64,000 bases of DNA, taken from NCBI GenBank assembly GCA_002409625.1, contig DHNY01000001.1:1-64000 (forward strand). Direction: 5' to 3'. The notes beneath the pieces are model-generated. The model searched no databases, was not told the origin of the DNA, and worked only from the letters and a program-made list of their open reading frames with translations. The position numbers and the translations under genes are program-made. This stretch comes from Anaerolineaceae bacterium UBA5404 (GTDB lineage: Bacteria; Chloroflexota; Anaerolineae; Anaerolineales; Anaerolineaceae). This document shows, one piece after another, positions 8,288 through 15,989 of the stretch (position 1 is the first letter of the stretch; each line of letters begins with the position of its first letter).

Positions 8288-9277
8288 ATGCTTTACGTAA
8301 ACACCGGCAACAGCCACGACCCCAGTATAAATCTCGCTGCAGAGGAGTATGTTATTCGCCATATTGCGCCTGAGGAAGAGATTTTGCTTTTCTACATCAA
8401 CGGACCTTCCATCATTATTGGACGCAACCAAAACACCATTCAGGAAATCAACACAGATTATGTGGAGGCAAACAACATCAAGGTTGTGCGCCGTCTTTCC
8501 GGAGGTGGGGCAGTGTATCATGATGAAGGTAATCTCAACTTCTCGTTCATTGCACCCCATTCCAAGGATAATTTTCATAACTTCAAAAAGTTTACTGAAC
8601 CGGTTATCAAGGTTCTCAATAATATGGGTGTGCCCGCTGAGCTTCGCGGACGCAATGACATCGTTGTGAATGACCAGAAAATCAGTGGTAACGCGCAATA
8701 TGTGGCTGGTGAGCGTATGGTGAGCCATGGCACGCTTTTGTGGCAAGCCGATTTGGGCAGAGTGGGAGAAGCACTGCGCGTTAAAGCTGCCAAAATTGAG
8801 AGCAAGGGCATCAAATCCATTCGCTCGCGCGTGGCGAATATCACTGAGTTTATTGAAGGCGAGCCCATGTCTGTTGAAGCCTTTCGCGAGCACATTATTG
8901 AAAGCGTTTTTGAGGGAAAAGAGATCAAAGCATACCAATTAACCGCTTCTGATTGGGAAGCGGTTGAACAATTGGCTGATGAACGCTATCGGAATTGGGA
9001 TTGGAATTATGGACGCTCGCCAGCTTTTGACATCCAACGCGAAACACGCTACGCGGGTGGCGAAATTGAAGTTTACCTGGACGTTGCCCAGGGAGAAATT
9101 AAAGATGTAAAATTTTATGGTGATTTTTTTGGGCAACGCGGGGTCGATGAGCTTGAAACCCTGCTAGTGGGCACACGTTACGCGCCCGAGTCACTCGCCA
9201 AAGCGCTTGAAAAAATCAACATTAGCGACTATTTTGTGAATTACAGTTTAGATGAGCTTATTGCCTTGCTCTACTAG
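8288..9277 (+). CDS. lplA: Lipoate-protein ligase A
   Basis: A 329-residue lipoyl ligase that activates lipoate with ATP and transfers it to lysines of E2 or GcvH domains. The catalytic core shows RRLSGGGAVYHD (the R-R-x-x-G-G-G signature, about residues 70-81) and the GRNDIVVNDQKISGNAQ segment carrying the lysine that binds lipoyl-AMP. The C-terminal accessory domain (residues 240-329) is present, so it is a full bipartite LplA. It starts 8 bp after the molybdenum hydroxylase stop, with only a weak AAGG-like site, and is probably co-transcribed. No lipoylated target is encoded in the window. Confidence 0.9.
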   Translation: MLYVNTGNSHDPSINLAAEEYVIRHIAPEEEILLFYINGPSIIIGRNQNTIQEINTDYVEANNIKVVRRLSGGGAVYHDEGNLNFSFIAPHSKDNFHNFKKFTEPVIKVLNNMGVPAELRGRNDIVVNDQKISGNAQYVAGERMVSHGTLLWQADLGRVGEALRVKAAKIESKGIKSIRSRVANITEFIEGEPMSVEAFREHIIESVFEGKEIKAYQLTASDWEAVEQLADERYRNWDWNYGRSPAFDIQRETRYAGGEIEVYLDVAQGEIKDVKFYGDFFGQRGVDELETLLVGTRYAPESLAKALEKINISDYFVNYSLDELIALLY

Positions 9278-9299
9278 GGTAGGGCGGCAGGAGAGTAGT

Positions 9300-9530
9300 A
9301 TGGACCAAAAACCAGACCCAAATGAAAAAGAGTTTGACCCCAATTGGGCAAAAAACCTTATGGCGGAATTAAAAGAAAGCCTGTCTGATGTTGGCGACTC
9401 TTTTGAGAAAGCCTGGCATGAAGGTAAAAACGATCCAAAAATTAAAAAGTTTGGTGAGGATATGAAAGAAACCTTCTCCAAAATGGCAAGAGACATCGAC
9501 GATCTCTTTAGCAAACGCAAAGACGACTAA
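9300..9530 (+). CDS. Small acidic hypothetical protein
   Basis: A 76-residue, highly charged protein rich in Asp, Glu and Lys with no membrane segment and no cysteine. The start ATG at 9300 has AGGAGAG six bases upstream; a longer frame from 9252 would overlap lplA and lacks a ribosome site. Heptad-like spacing (LMAELKES, FEKAW, MKETFSKMARDIDDLF) suggests amphipathic helices. It lies 22 bp after lplA and is probably in the same operon. I do not recognise a family. Confidence 0.6.
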   Translation: MDQKPDPNEKEFDPNWAKNLMAELKESLSDVGDSFEKAWHEGKNDPKIKKFGEDMKETFSKMARDIDDLFSKRKDD

Positions 9531-9555
9531 TTATTAGCGCTACAAACAGTCGCTT

Positions 9556-10527
9556 TTAAGTCCCTTTGAAGGGAGATTGCAGTTTTTGGGCTGCCGCGCG
9601 TTTGCTTTCATCACCGCGTTTATCATATCGCCTGGTAGTGTCAGCGCTGGCATGCCCGGCAATCGCTGAAACAGTAAGCACATCCACATCCGCGCTGAGC
9701 ATATCGGTGATGGTGGTGCGGCGAATATCGTGGGGGCTAAAAGCTGCCAGTCCGGCTTGTTTTTGTCTGTTTTGCAGGATTAGATAAACCGCCTGGGGAC
9801 TTAAACGCTTGAGCGATACTTTCCCACCTTTTGAAATCCGTGTAAAAAGCGGTCCAAGCTGTTTGCCGCGATATGAAAGCCAGGCTTCAATGGCTGCAAT
9901 GACATCCTCCGAAATGAAGACCTCGCGTTGTTTGGAGCCTTTGCCAATCACCCGCAATTTGGCTTCGCGCACGTCAAAATCTGCCAGGTTGAGCGCAACC
10001 AGCTCCTGGCGGCGCATGCCGGTGGCGTACAGGACGCTGATGATGGTTGCATCGCGCGTTGCCAGTGGTGGATTGTTTTTTTGATCAAGACAAACGCGTA
10101 CAAGCGCTTCTAATTCGCTTTGCTCGAGTTTTCTGCCGCGCGGGATGCTTTCGTGGCGTAGCGAACGCACAGAAACGGCTCTGTAATAGTCATTATGGTC
10201 GATGAAGAGCTCTAAACGGTAAGCTTCTGCCAAAACACGACGTAAAGCGACCAAGTGTTTGTTGACGCTGGCTTGGGCATAGCCAATGTCCAACATGTGG
10301 GCAGGTAGACTGTTGCTGTGTTCGTAGCGCAAGTTGTGCCAGGGGAACTTTTTGGCATCGCTTGTTTTGCCATCCGAAAACATATAAGCCAGGTTGTTGA
10401 GTGCGGTGGCTTGGGTGCGCGCGCCGGACGGACTAAGCGAGGCAAGATAGGCGCTGGTAGGGCAGGGTAAGCCGTCTTCCAGGATGAGTTCTTCTGGGCT
10501 TAAGGTGTGAAATAGGGGTTTAGCCAT
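9556..10527 (-). CDS. Tyrosine recombinase (XerC/D-like)
   Basis: A 323-residue site-specific recombinase. The N-terminal SAM-like core-binding domain (residues about 15-105) is followed by the catalytic domain. The catalytic set is visible as ATGMRRQEL (Arg), a lysine in the beta-turn around VIGKGSKQR, HDIRRTT (His-x-x-Arg), GHASADTTRRYDKR (His and the nucleophilic Tyr). The start ATG at 10527 is preceded by AAAGGAA. An upstream in-frame extension into the repeat is rejected. The promoter (TATAAT at 10567-10562) is followed by a perfect 15-bp palindrome that looks like an operator. It may be the chromosome-dimer recombinase or an element integrase; the flanking 101-bp repeat makes the second possible. 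Confidence 0.85.
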   Translation of the reverse strand: MAKPLFHTLSPEELILEDGLPCPTSAYLASLSPSGARTQATALNNLAYMFSDGKTSDAKKFPWHNLRYEHSNSLPAHMLDIGYAQASVNKHLVALRRVLAEAYRLELFIDHNDYYRAVSVRSLRHESIPRGRKLEQSELEALVRVCLDQKNNPPLATRDATIISVLYATGMRRQELVALNLADFDVREAKLRVIGKGSKQREVFISEDVIAAIEAWLSYRGKQLGPLFTRISKGGKVSLKRLSPQAVYLILQNRQKQAGLAAFSPHDIRRTTITDMLSADVDVLTVSAIAGHASADTTRRYDKRGDESKRAAAQKLQSPFKGT

Positions 10528-10539
10528 TGTGTTCCTTTG

Positions 10540-10567
10540 GAGAATATTATTCTCGTAAGTTATTATA
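10540..10567 (-). promoter_or_regulatory. Recombinase promoter with palindromic operator
   Basis: GAGAATA-T-TATTCTC (10540-10554) is a perfect 7-bp inverted repeat with a one-base centre. It lies between a minus-strand TATAAT (10567-10562) and the recombinase Shine-Dalgarno, at the predicted transcription start. This is a repressor-type position. Confidence 0.55.
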
Positions 10568-10600
10568 CTGTAAAGGGATAACAAAGAGGTCTGGGATTTT

Positions 10601-10800
10601 CGGGATGTGGGCTGTTCTTCCAGTTTTTGCCGGGTGTTTTCGTTTGGCACAGGAAAGCGCATGGCAAGGATGCCACGCGCCAGCAGATCAGATAGCGCAT
10701 CACAGGATGTGGCTTTTTTTCCAGCTGATGCCAGATGTTTTTGTTTGGCACAGGAAAGCGCATGGCAAGGATGCCACGCGCCAGTAGATCAGATAACGCA
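10601..10800. repeat. Imperfect tandem repeat, period about 101 bp, two copies
   Basis: 10635-10699 and 10736-10800 match at all but about four of 65 positions at a constant offset of 101. The preceding 35 bp of each copy are also similar, with one indel. Each copy contains a hairpin with arms GCGCATGGCA and TGCCACGCGC around an AGGA loop (10657-10680 and 10758-10781), with one mismatch. The gap 10801-11061 holds no gene. Confidence 0.8.
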
Positions 10801-10906
10801 GAGCGATGTTAGCTTAATGACGTTGGCAAAGCACCAACAATAGCCTGTGGGGTGCAGACTACATCTCGCTATTCATAAAAAAGCGATTCTCGCTCAAATT
10901 CTATTA

Positions 10907-10939
10907 CTTATGAGAATATCACTTCTCGATAGTCATAAG
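10907..10939. promoter_or_regulatory. Nested palindrome upstream of the broken gene
   Basis: CTTATGA (10907-10913) pairs with TCATAAG (10933-10939), and inside it GAGAA (10912-10916) pairs with TTCTC (10923-10927). The GAGAATAT half matches the recombinase operator. TATAAT at 11021-11026 may be the promoter of the 11062 gene. Confidence 0.35.
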
Positions 10940-11061
10940 ACTGTCTAATCCAAATCGCGATAATCCTCAATAAATAAAAAATCAGTTTCTGACTTCTCTC
11001 ATTCTCCAAAACAAATAAGATATAATCCTAATCATCTTGATAAGCATTGTGGGAGGTTTGG

Positions 11062-11847
11062 ATGTGTAAGTCAAAATCGAAGATTAAAGCAGAAATTACC
11101 TAGCGCGAAGAAAAATGTTCCAGCAAACGAGCCACCAAATACCGTGAACTGTCGCAGGAATACAAGCTTGTTAGCAAGGAAAGCCTTCAGCTACCGGATC
11201 ATGACTGTGCCATTACAGAACTCGCCGTAGACGAAAGTAAAGGCGTGCTTGTACTTTTCTCTTTGGACTATGAAAGCCACCGGACATTCAAAGCTGAAAC
11301 GCTTGTAGATGCGGAACTGCTCCTCAATGATGGCCCTCGGGCTCAACCCGAGTGGTTAGAAAAACTTTCCCCAGCTATTGTGAAAATACTTAGCTATTTT
11401 TATTCATTGGCAGGGTTGCTTTTCGGTTTTCTAATTGAATTGTTTGTGAAAAACAAGAAAATGGTCAATACCCTCGTCGTACGAGTTAAAACCAAAAACG
11501 CTGCCGACCCCATCTATGACTATGTGCTCATCGACCCAGCGCATCCGGTAAAAAGAAACTCAATAAAATTCTTGAAAATTGACTCTTACGCCAAAAAAGT
11601 GGTGGATATTATTGACAATCTGAGCACGATGCAAGCCGAGGAAACCCCAACGGTCAGGAATTCCCAATATGTGGACACCAACTATGGGCATGTGGTTTAC
11701 AACTATTATGAAGCCCACCAACAAGAGCCTGCCCCACCCCAGGCTGAGTACACGCCTCAGGAAAATTATCGGAAATTTGATTCAATGAGCCTGAGAGAGC
11801 GTTTTGAAAAAAGATACGAGAACAAAGACCCGCGCCAAGGCAATTAA
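11062..11847 (+). pseudogene. Hypothetical membrane protein gene interrupted by an amber codon
   Basis: From ATG 11062, which has a GGGAGG ribosome site, the frame is open for 13 codons, meets TAG at 11101-11103, and then stays open to the stop at 11847. The whole frame is 261 codons with one stop. The coding part after TAG begins REEKCSSKRA and continues without a good internal start until a GTG at 11245. The product would have a membrane segment around LAGLLFGFLIEL and a charged C-terminus ending KDPRQGN. One base change (CAG to TAG) would explain the break. It could be a recent pseudogene, a sequencing error, or re-initiation at 11245 giving a 200-residue product. No family is recognised. 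Confidence 0.6.
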
Positions 11848-11883
11848 GGTCGGCTTTGCTCCAAAAATAATACCGAACAAAAA

Positions 11884-11909
11884 ATGCCCTTCTGATTGCA
11901 GATGGGCAT
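11884..11909. terminator. Bidirectional terminator
   Basis: ATGCCC (11884-11889) and GGGCAT (11904-11909), extended internally by CTG and CAG, flanked by an A run on the left and TTCTTTTTAT on the right. It lies between two convergent genes. Confidence 0.65.
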
Positions 11910-11931
11910 CTTCTTTTTATCTGAGCTGCGT

Positions 11932-12381
11932 TTAGATGAAACAACCTTTGCGCAACAAATAGCCGTTGCTGTCTTTTGAAGTTCCGGCGATGATCTTGAT
12001 CATATCAATCAGAATGCCAATACCAAAAAGTCCCGCGGTAAAGATGTACAAAATACCCATGCCGGTTTTGCCGACATAGAAACGATGTCCACCAATGACG
12101 CCTAATAACAAGGCTAATACGAGCGCAGTGGTGCGGTTTTTATCGCTGTAAACCGCGTTTGGATCGGTGGCTGAATAACATTTTTCGCAAGTCGTGGTTC
12201 CAGGCGGGTTCATCGCGCCACAAACCTGGCAATTGACGGGCATGCGTCGATATCCCGCATATTGCTGTGCGGGTGGTGGCTGGTTGTAAACAGGTTGTTG
12301 GGTAATCACTAGAGGCGTGCCACATTGGACACAATGGTTTGTGCCAGGGGCATTTTCAAACTGACAATTATTACACTTCAT
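11932..12381 (-). CDS. Double zinc-ribbon TM2-domain membrane protein
   Basis: A 149-residue protein. Two zinc ribbons are visible: CNNCQFEN...CVQCG (residues 3-20) and CQVCGAMNPPGTTTCEKC (about 52-69). The TM2 domain follows, with the LLLGVIGGHRFYVGK signature and two membrane helices (about 87-130). TM2 proteins with zinc ribbons are widespread and their role is unknown; the ribbons should lie in the cytosol. Start ATG has AAGGAG 6-7 nt upstream. Monocistronic. Confidence 0.85.
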   Translation of the reverse strand: MKCNNCQFENAPGTNHCVQCGTPLVITQQPVYNQPPPAQQYAGYRRMPVNCQVCGAMNPPGTTTCEKCYSATDPNAVYSDKNRTTALVLALLLGVIGGHRFYVGKTGMGILYIFTAGLFGIGILIDMIKIIAGTSKDSNGYLLRKGCFI

Positions 12382-12461
12382 TTTATTCTCCTTATTAATC
12401 CATCACTTAATTAATGTAATCCTATTATACAAGCCTTTTCTTCAGATTTTGTAAAGCTGCT

Positions 12462-13853
12462 TTAAACTTCTGGCTTGACAAGCTTTCGTCGTGGAAAATC
12501 ATGCACACGTAACATCAGTACCGTGCTCAAAACGGTAAAGACCAAAGCCACCACAAACATGGTGATGTAACCATAGCTATTCACCAACCAGCCTGCCAAA
12601 ACTGGCGCGACCAGGAAAAAAGCTCCGGTGAGTGTGCGTGCCATGCCCAGATAGGTTGGGCGCAATTTTTCATCACTCAGCTCCATAATCAGCATCGAGT
12701 CCCCTACTCCAATGCCAGCCGAGTAAATGCCAAAGAAAACAAAAACAAGGTAATAAATCCAAATGGTCTTCGTGAGGATGGCAATAGCTAAAGCAAGCGC
12801 CCATGCCACAAAAGAAAGCGCCACAATTTTCTTAGGCCCTATGCGGTCACCAATAGCTCCCCAAAGCGCATAACCCACAATGCCCGAAGCAAAGATCAAA
12901 GCAGTAAAGATTGCTGCCTGTTCGTCATTCAGGCTAAAAGCGCGAATGGCATACACCGCAATGAATGCCGTGCCCATGTTGCCAATAAAGGAAAGCGCGC
13001 GGGCAAGGATGTAGAGCCGGAAGTTCCCGTCCTTGCGCAAGATTTCCCCTGCGTTGGCAAGCACATTTGATTTGGTTCCGCTTTTTGCCTTAGTCTCAGG
13101 CTCTGGCTGGGGTAAGATTTGTTCTTCAGCAGCTTGACCTGCAAGAAGAGAGTCTTCAGGATCGATTTCTGGGTCACGATTTTGGCGATAAAAAGCGTAG
13201 GAAATCCACTGGATGATCACCGCTAACCCAAAACCCATCGCGTAATTGTAAGGGTATTTGAGCCACGCCAAAATCAGCCCCAATATCGCCGCGCCAGCAA
13301 CGCCAAAACCTTGCCCCACCATGCGTGAAAAACCAAAAAAGCGTGCGCGATGCGTTAGTGGAATAACACGCGCCATCATTTCCTGCCAGGGTAAACCCGC
13401 CATGCCGCCACTTAAGCCCCGCCAAATCATCAGAATAATGAGTACCGCGAGACCCATTTGATTGCCAATAAGGGGTAACAAAAGTGCCAAAACGACCAAA
13501 AGTAAATAGGGAATACGTTCAAGCACCGCCATTTTGCGGGCGTAAGGCACAATTTGGGGCATGTTTGAGATGCGTTTTGCCAGGAACATCTGTGGCAAAA
13601 ACCATCCCGCGTTGACAATCGCCGGTATCAAGCCGATGATAAATGGCGAGTCAGTCATTGTGGCAGCAAAAACAGGCATGATCGTATTGATTGACCAAAA
13701 ACTATCCGCCATAAAGAAAAAGCTAATATCAAGGGTATTGATAATAGCGTTATGCCTGAAGTTTTTGGCTACTGCGGGGTGCACGTTATCTTCAGGTCGG
13801 ATGCTAAATTGCGCCTCTAAAAAATCTTTAATGCGTTGAAACATCATAAACAC
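12462..13853 (-). CDS. Major facilitator superfamily transporter
   Basis: A 463-residue polytopic protein with about 12 hydrophobic segments split by a charged central loop (DPEIDPEDSLLAGQAAEE). It has the MFS loop motif GAIGDRIGPKK between helices 8 and 9. An amphipathic N-terminal stretch (KDFLEAQFSIRPEDNVHPAVAKNF) precedes the first helix. The substrate is not evident. The start is a GTG at 13853, with in-frame ATGs at 13847 and 13844. A TATAAT box (13864-13859) ends five bases before the GTG, so the mRNA is probably leaderless. Single gene on this strand, followed by the TM2 gene. Confidence 0.8.
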   Translation of the reverse strand: MFMMFQRIKDFLEAQFSIRPEDNVHPAVAKNFRHNAIINTLDISFFFMADSFWSINTIMPVFAATMTDSPFIIGLIPAIVNAGWFLPQMFLAKRISNMPQIVPYARKMAVLERIPYLLLVVLALLLPLIGNQMGLAVLIILMIWRGLSGGMAGLPWQEMMARVIPLTHRARFFGFSRMVGQGFGVAGAAILGLILAWLKYPYNYAMGFGLAVIIQWISYAFYRQNRDPEIDPEDSLLAGQAAEEQILPQPEPETKAKSGTKSNVLANAGEILRKDGNFRLYILARALSFIGNMGTAFIAVYAIRAFSLNDEQAAIFTALIFASGIVGYALWGAIGDRIGPKKIVALSFVAWALALAIAILTKTIWIYYLVFVFFGIYSAGIGVGDSMLIMELSDEKLRPTYLGMARTLTGAFFLVAPVLAGWLVNSYGYITMFVVALVFTVLSTVLMLRVHDFPRRKLVKPEV

Positions 13854-13858
13854 TGTAA

Positions 13859-13864
13859 ATTATA
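13859..13864 (-). promoter_or_regulatory. -10 box abutting the MFS start (leaderless)
   Basis: TATAAT on the minus strand followed by TTACA and then GTG. There is no Shine-Dalgarno and no strong -35. Confidence 0.45.
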
Positions 13865-13958
13865 CGCCAATAGCGCTTTAGAAAAAGCTTTAATAACAGC
13901 CTTTGGTCAAACTGTTCTCCAAAATATATGGCGGCTTAAGGTTTTGGTCCTGAAAAAC

Positions 13959-13986
13959 AAAACTCCTGACAGCTGCCAGGAGTTTT
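13959..13986 (-). terminator. Terminator of the bacterioferritin operon
   Basis: AAAACTCCTG (13959-13968) and CAGGAGTTTT (13977-13986) are perfect complements with an 8-nt loop, followed on the minus strand by TGTTTTTC. It lies just beyond the stop of the second ferritin gene. Confidence 0.8.
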
Positions 13987-14015
13987 ATAGACACAATAAT
14001 TGGGTAGCAAAGCGC

Positions 14016-14480
14016 TTACTTAATCGTGGTCAAGTAGCGTTGCAATCCCATCTGTTCAATTTGATCCATTTGTTCGGCAAAGAGGTCGATGTGACCTTCT
14101 TCATCTTTCAAAATAGCATCCAAAAGCTCTTTGGTGCCGTTATCACCTTGCGCAACAACTTCTTTAATCGCGTCGTTGTAGAGTTGAACAGCATGGCTTT
14201 CAAGTTTGAAGTCGTTTTCGAGCATTTCGGTAACGGTTTTGCCGATGCGGATTTCGTCCATCTCGCTAACCATGGGACGACCGCCCAAATAGAGGATGCG
14301 CCCAATCAGCTTTTCGGCATGTTTCATTTCTTCAATAGCGGCGTGTTCTTCAGCCTCGCCCATCTTGGCATAGCCCCAATCCTCAAACATTTCGGCATGC
14401 ACCATGTATTGGTTGATGGCGGTTAATTCTTCTCTGAGGAGTCGGTTTAGAATGTCAATAACTTTTTGATTTGCTTCCAT
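14016..14480 (-). CDS. bfr: Bacterioferritin (second of a tandem pair)
   Basis: A 154-residue ferritin-like four-helix protein that stores iron in a 24-subunit shell. Ferroxidase ligands are seen as LREELTAINQ (Glu), EEMKHAEK (Glu and His), ESHAV (Glu) and KDEEGHIDLF (Glu and His). The methionine that axially binds haem in Bfr sits in EEMKH, so haem binding is likely. The ATG follows AAGGAG. It starts 10 bp after the stop of the upstream paralogue and shares its promoter. The two proteins are clearly paralogous but diverged in the loops. Confidence 0.92.
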   Translation of the reverse strand: MEANQKVIDILNRLLREELTAINQYMVHAEMFEDWGYAKMGEAEEHAAIEEMKHAEKLIGRILYLGGRPMVSEMDEIRIGKTVTEMLENDFKLESHAVQLYNDAIKEVVAQGDNGTKELLDAILKDEEGHIDLFAEQMDQIEQMGLQRYLTTIK

Positions 14481-14490
14481 GGTTTACTCC

Positions 14491-14961
14491 TTATGCGCCT
14501 TTGAGTGTGCTCAGATAGTTTTCAATGCCCATCTGTTCAATTTGGTCCAATTGCTCTTCCAAGAAGTCGAGGTGTTCCTCTTCATCCTGCAGGATTTTTT
14601 CAAGCAATCGACGAGAGCCAAAATCTTTCTTCTCGCCAACATATTTAATCACCTCATTGTAGGCTTCATAGGCTTCGACCTCGGCTTGGTGATCGTTTTT
14701 CAGGATTTTTTCAATGTTAGAACCAATGTGAATGGGGTTTAACTTGTCGACTTCTGGAGAGCCGCCAAGGAAAAGAATGCGCGAAATAAGTTTTTCAGCG
14801 TGTTTCATCTCTTTTATGGCACGCGCTTTAACAACGCCGTACAGCGAGCTGTAACCCCAGTCCTCGCACATTTCGGCGTGAACCATGTATTGATTGATGG
14901 CAGTCAGTTCGTCAGCCAACAATTTGTTGAGAATTTTGATGACTTCTGGATGTCCTTTCAT
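14491..14961 (-). CDS. bfr: Bacterioferritin (first of a tandem pair)
   Basis: A 156-residue bacterioferritin, first gene of the two-gene iron-storage operon. It retains the same ferroxidase ligands (DELTAINQ, KEMKHAEK, EAEVEAYEAYNE, DEEEHLDFL) and the haem-binding Met in KEMKH. The start ATG has AAAAGGAG upstream. Two Bfr paralogues in one operon occur in other bacteria as hetero-oligomer subunits; here neither copy has visibly lost its iron site. No ferredoxin (bfd) gene is adjacent. Confidence 0.92.
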   Translation of the reverse strand: MKGHPEVIKILNKLLADELTAINQYMVHAEMCEDWGYSSLYGVVKARAIKEMKHAEKLISRILFLGGSPEVDKLNPIHIGSNIEKILKNDHQAEVEAYEAYNEVIKYVGEKKDFGSRRLLEKILQDEEEHLDFLEEQLDQIEQMGIENYLSTLKGA

Positions 14962-14992
14962 ACTAATCTCCTTTTTGGTATTTGCGATTCTA

Positions 14993-15020
14993 ATTATACA
15001 TCCTAGACGGGTCAGCGCAA
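14993..15020 (-). promoter_or_regulatory. Promoter of the bacterioferritin operon
   Basis: Minus-strand TATAAT (14998-14993) with a weak TTGCGC -35 (15020-15015) 16 bp away. It gives a short leader containing the AAAAGGAG site. Confidence 0.45.
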
Positions 15021-15043
15021 AACAGCATAGCCTATATATATGC

Positions 15044-15904
15044 TTATTGCCCTAACAATCCAGCTAATGTTTGACTAATTTGTGTTTCAAGCGCCTTAAA
15101 AAGAGCTCTTGTAAACTCAGGCACGCTTAAATCATCGTTGCGGATTAATGGGCTAAGATCCATGGCAATGCTGATGCGACTGGCTTGGTCAGGTTGGTAT
15201 GGGTCTTGAAAAGTTGCATTGGCGATGCGGCGCCCTATCACCGCCTGCTCGTAGTTTTTTCCTCCGGCGATTTGCGATTCATAAACCGTGAGTAGCGCGG
15301 ATTGCAAGTCGGGCTCAGCAGAAACGTCAAAAAGCACTTTCTTCTCATCCGGCAAAAAGTCAAGCGCGCGCCAAACTTCACAGCCATACAGCTTTTCAGG
15401 GCGCGTTTCGGGCGACATGCGCCGAATGGCTTCAATCACCCGCAAGGCAACCGCAACGTGGCTGCTGTGTTTGTCAAAAAGATTGTGCGTGTACACGATT
15501 TTAGGGCGTGTATGGCTAAAGAGCTGGTCGAGGGAATCGGCAAGCCCTTTAAAGTCTGGCTGTCGTACCTGATGGCTTTGAAAGCCAAGCTGAACCTGCG
15601 CCGCGTATTTTCCGATTTCCGCGGCTTTATTCTGCTCATTTGCACGTATTTCTGCCATTTCTGCGTCAGAAACGTTCTCAAACGCGCCAGCACGGGGCGT
15701 GCCTCGCCCATCAGTCACTGTGCAAGCCGTAAAATGCTGGTCTGCGTTTTGGTAACACGCCAAAATGCCATCAATGGCCATGATTTCGATGTCATCCTGA
15801 TGCGCGCCCACAGCAAGGTGAGTTGTCTTCGACAAAGCTACCAAGGGGTCTTCATGGTCGGGGACGTAAATAGCTTTTAACAGATTGTTTAACATGGCAC
15901 TCAC
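15044..15904 (-). CDS. PIG-L family deacetylase
   Basis: A 286-residue zinc-dependent N-deacetylase of the LmbE/PIG-L fold, the family that removes N-acetyl groups from GlcNAc-type conjugates such as bacillithiol or mycothiol precursors. The metal motif reads GAHQDDIE (residues 33-40), a variant of the usual AHPDDE, and a second ligand region is HSSHVAVALRV. The substrate is unknown. The start is taken as the GTG at 15904, which sits 6 bp after a TACAAT box; an in-frame ATG at 15895 is an alternative. Last gene before the bfr operon on the same strand, with 82 bp between. Confidence 0.75.
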   Translation of the reverse strand: MSAMLNNLLKAIYVPDHEDPLVALSKTTHLAVGAHQDDIEIMAIDGILACYQNADQHFTACTVTDGRGTPRAGAFENVSDAEMAEIRANEQNKAAEIGKYAAQVQLGFQSHQVRQPDFKGLADSLDQLFSHTRPKIVYTHNLFDKHSSHVAVALRVIEAIRRMSPETRPEKLYGCEVWRALDFLPDEKKVLFDVSAEPDLQSALLTVYESQIAGGKNYEQAVIGRRIANATFQDPYQPDQASRISIAMDLSPLIRNDDLSVPEFTRALFKALETQISQTLAGLLGQ

Positions 15905-15910
15905 CCATTA

Positions 15911-15916
15911 ATTGTA
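15911..15916 (-). promoter_or_regulatory. -10 box abutting the PIG-L start (leaderless)
   Basis: Minus-strand TACAAT followed by TAATGG and the GTG at 15904. No Shine-Dalgarno is seen. Confidence 0.4.
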
Positions 15917-15989
15917 ACTTGGTTTTAGGGCAGCAAATGATAAAAGGAAAAAGTGTCATCAGACAACAAGAAAAACCAGGTCTGGACTT

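Noticed and set aside
13836..14426. Plus-strand frame opposite the ferritin genes
   Set aside because: Antisense to clear bfr coding sequence and crosses a terminator.
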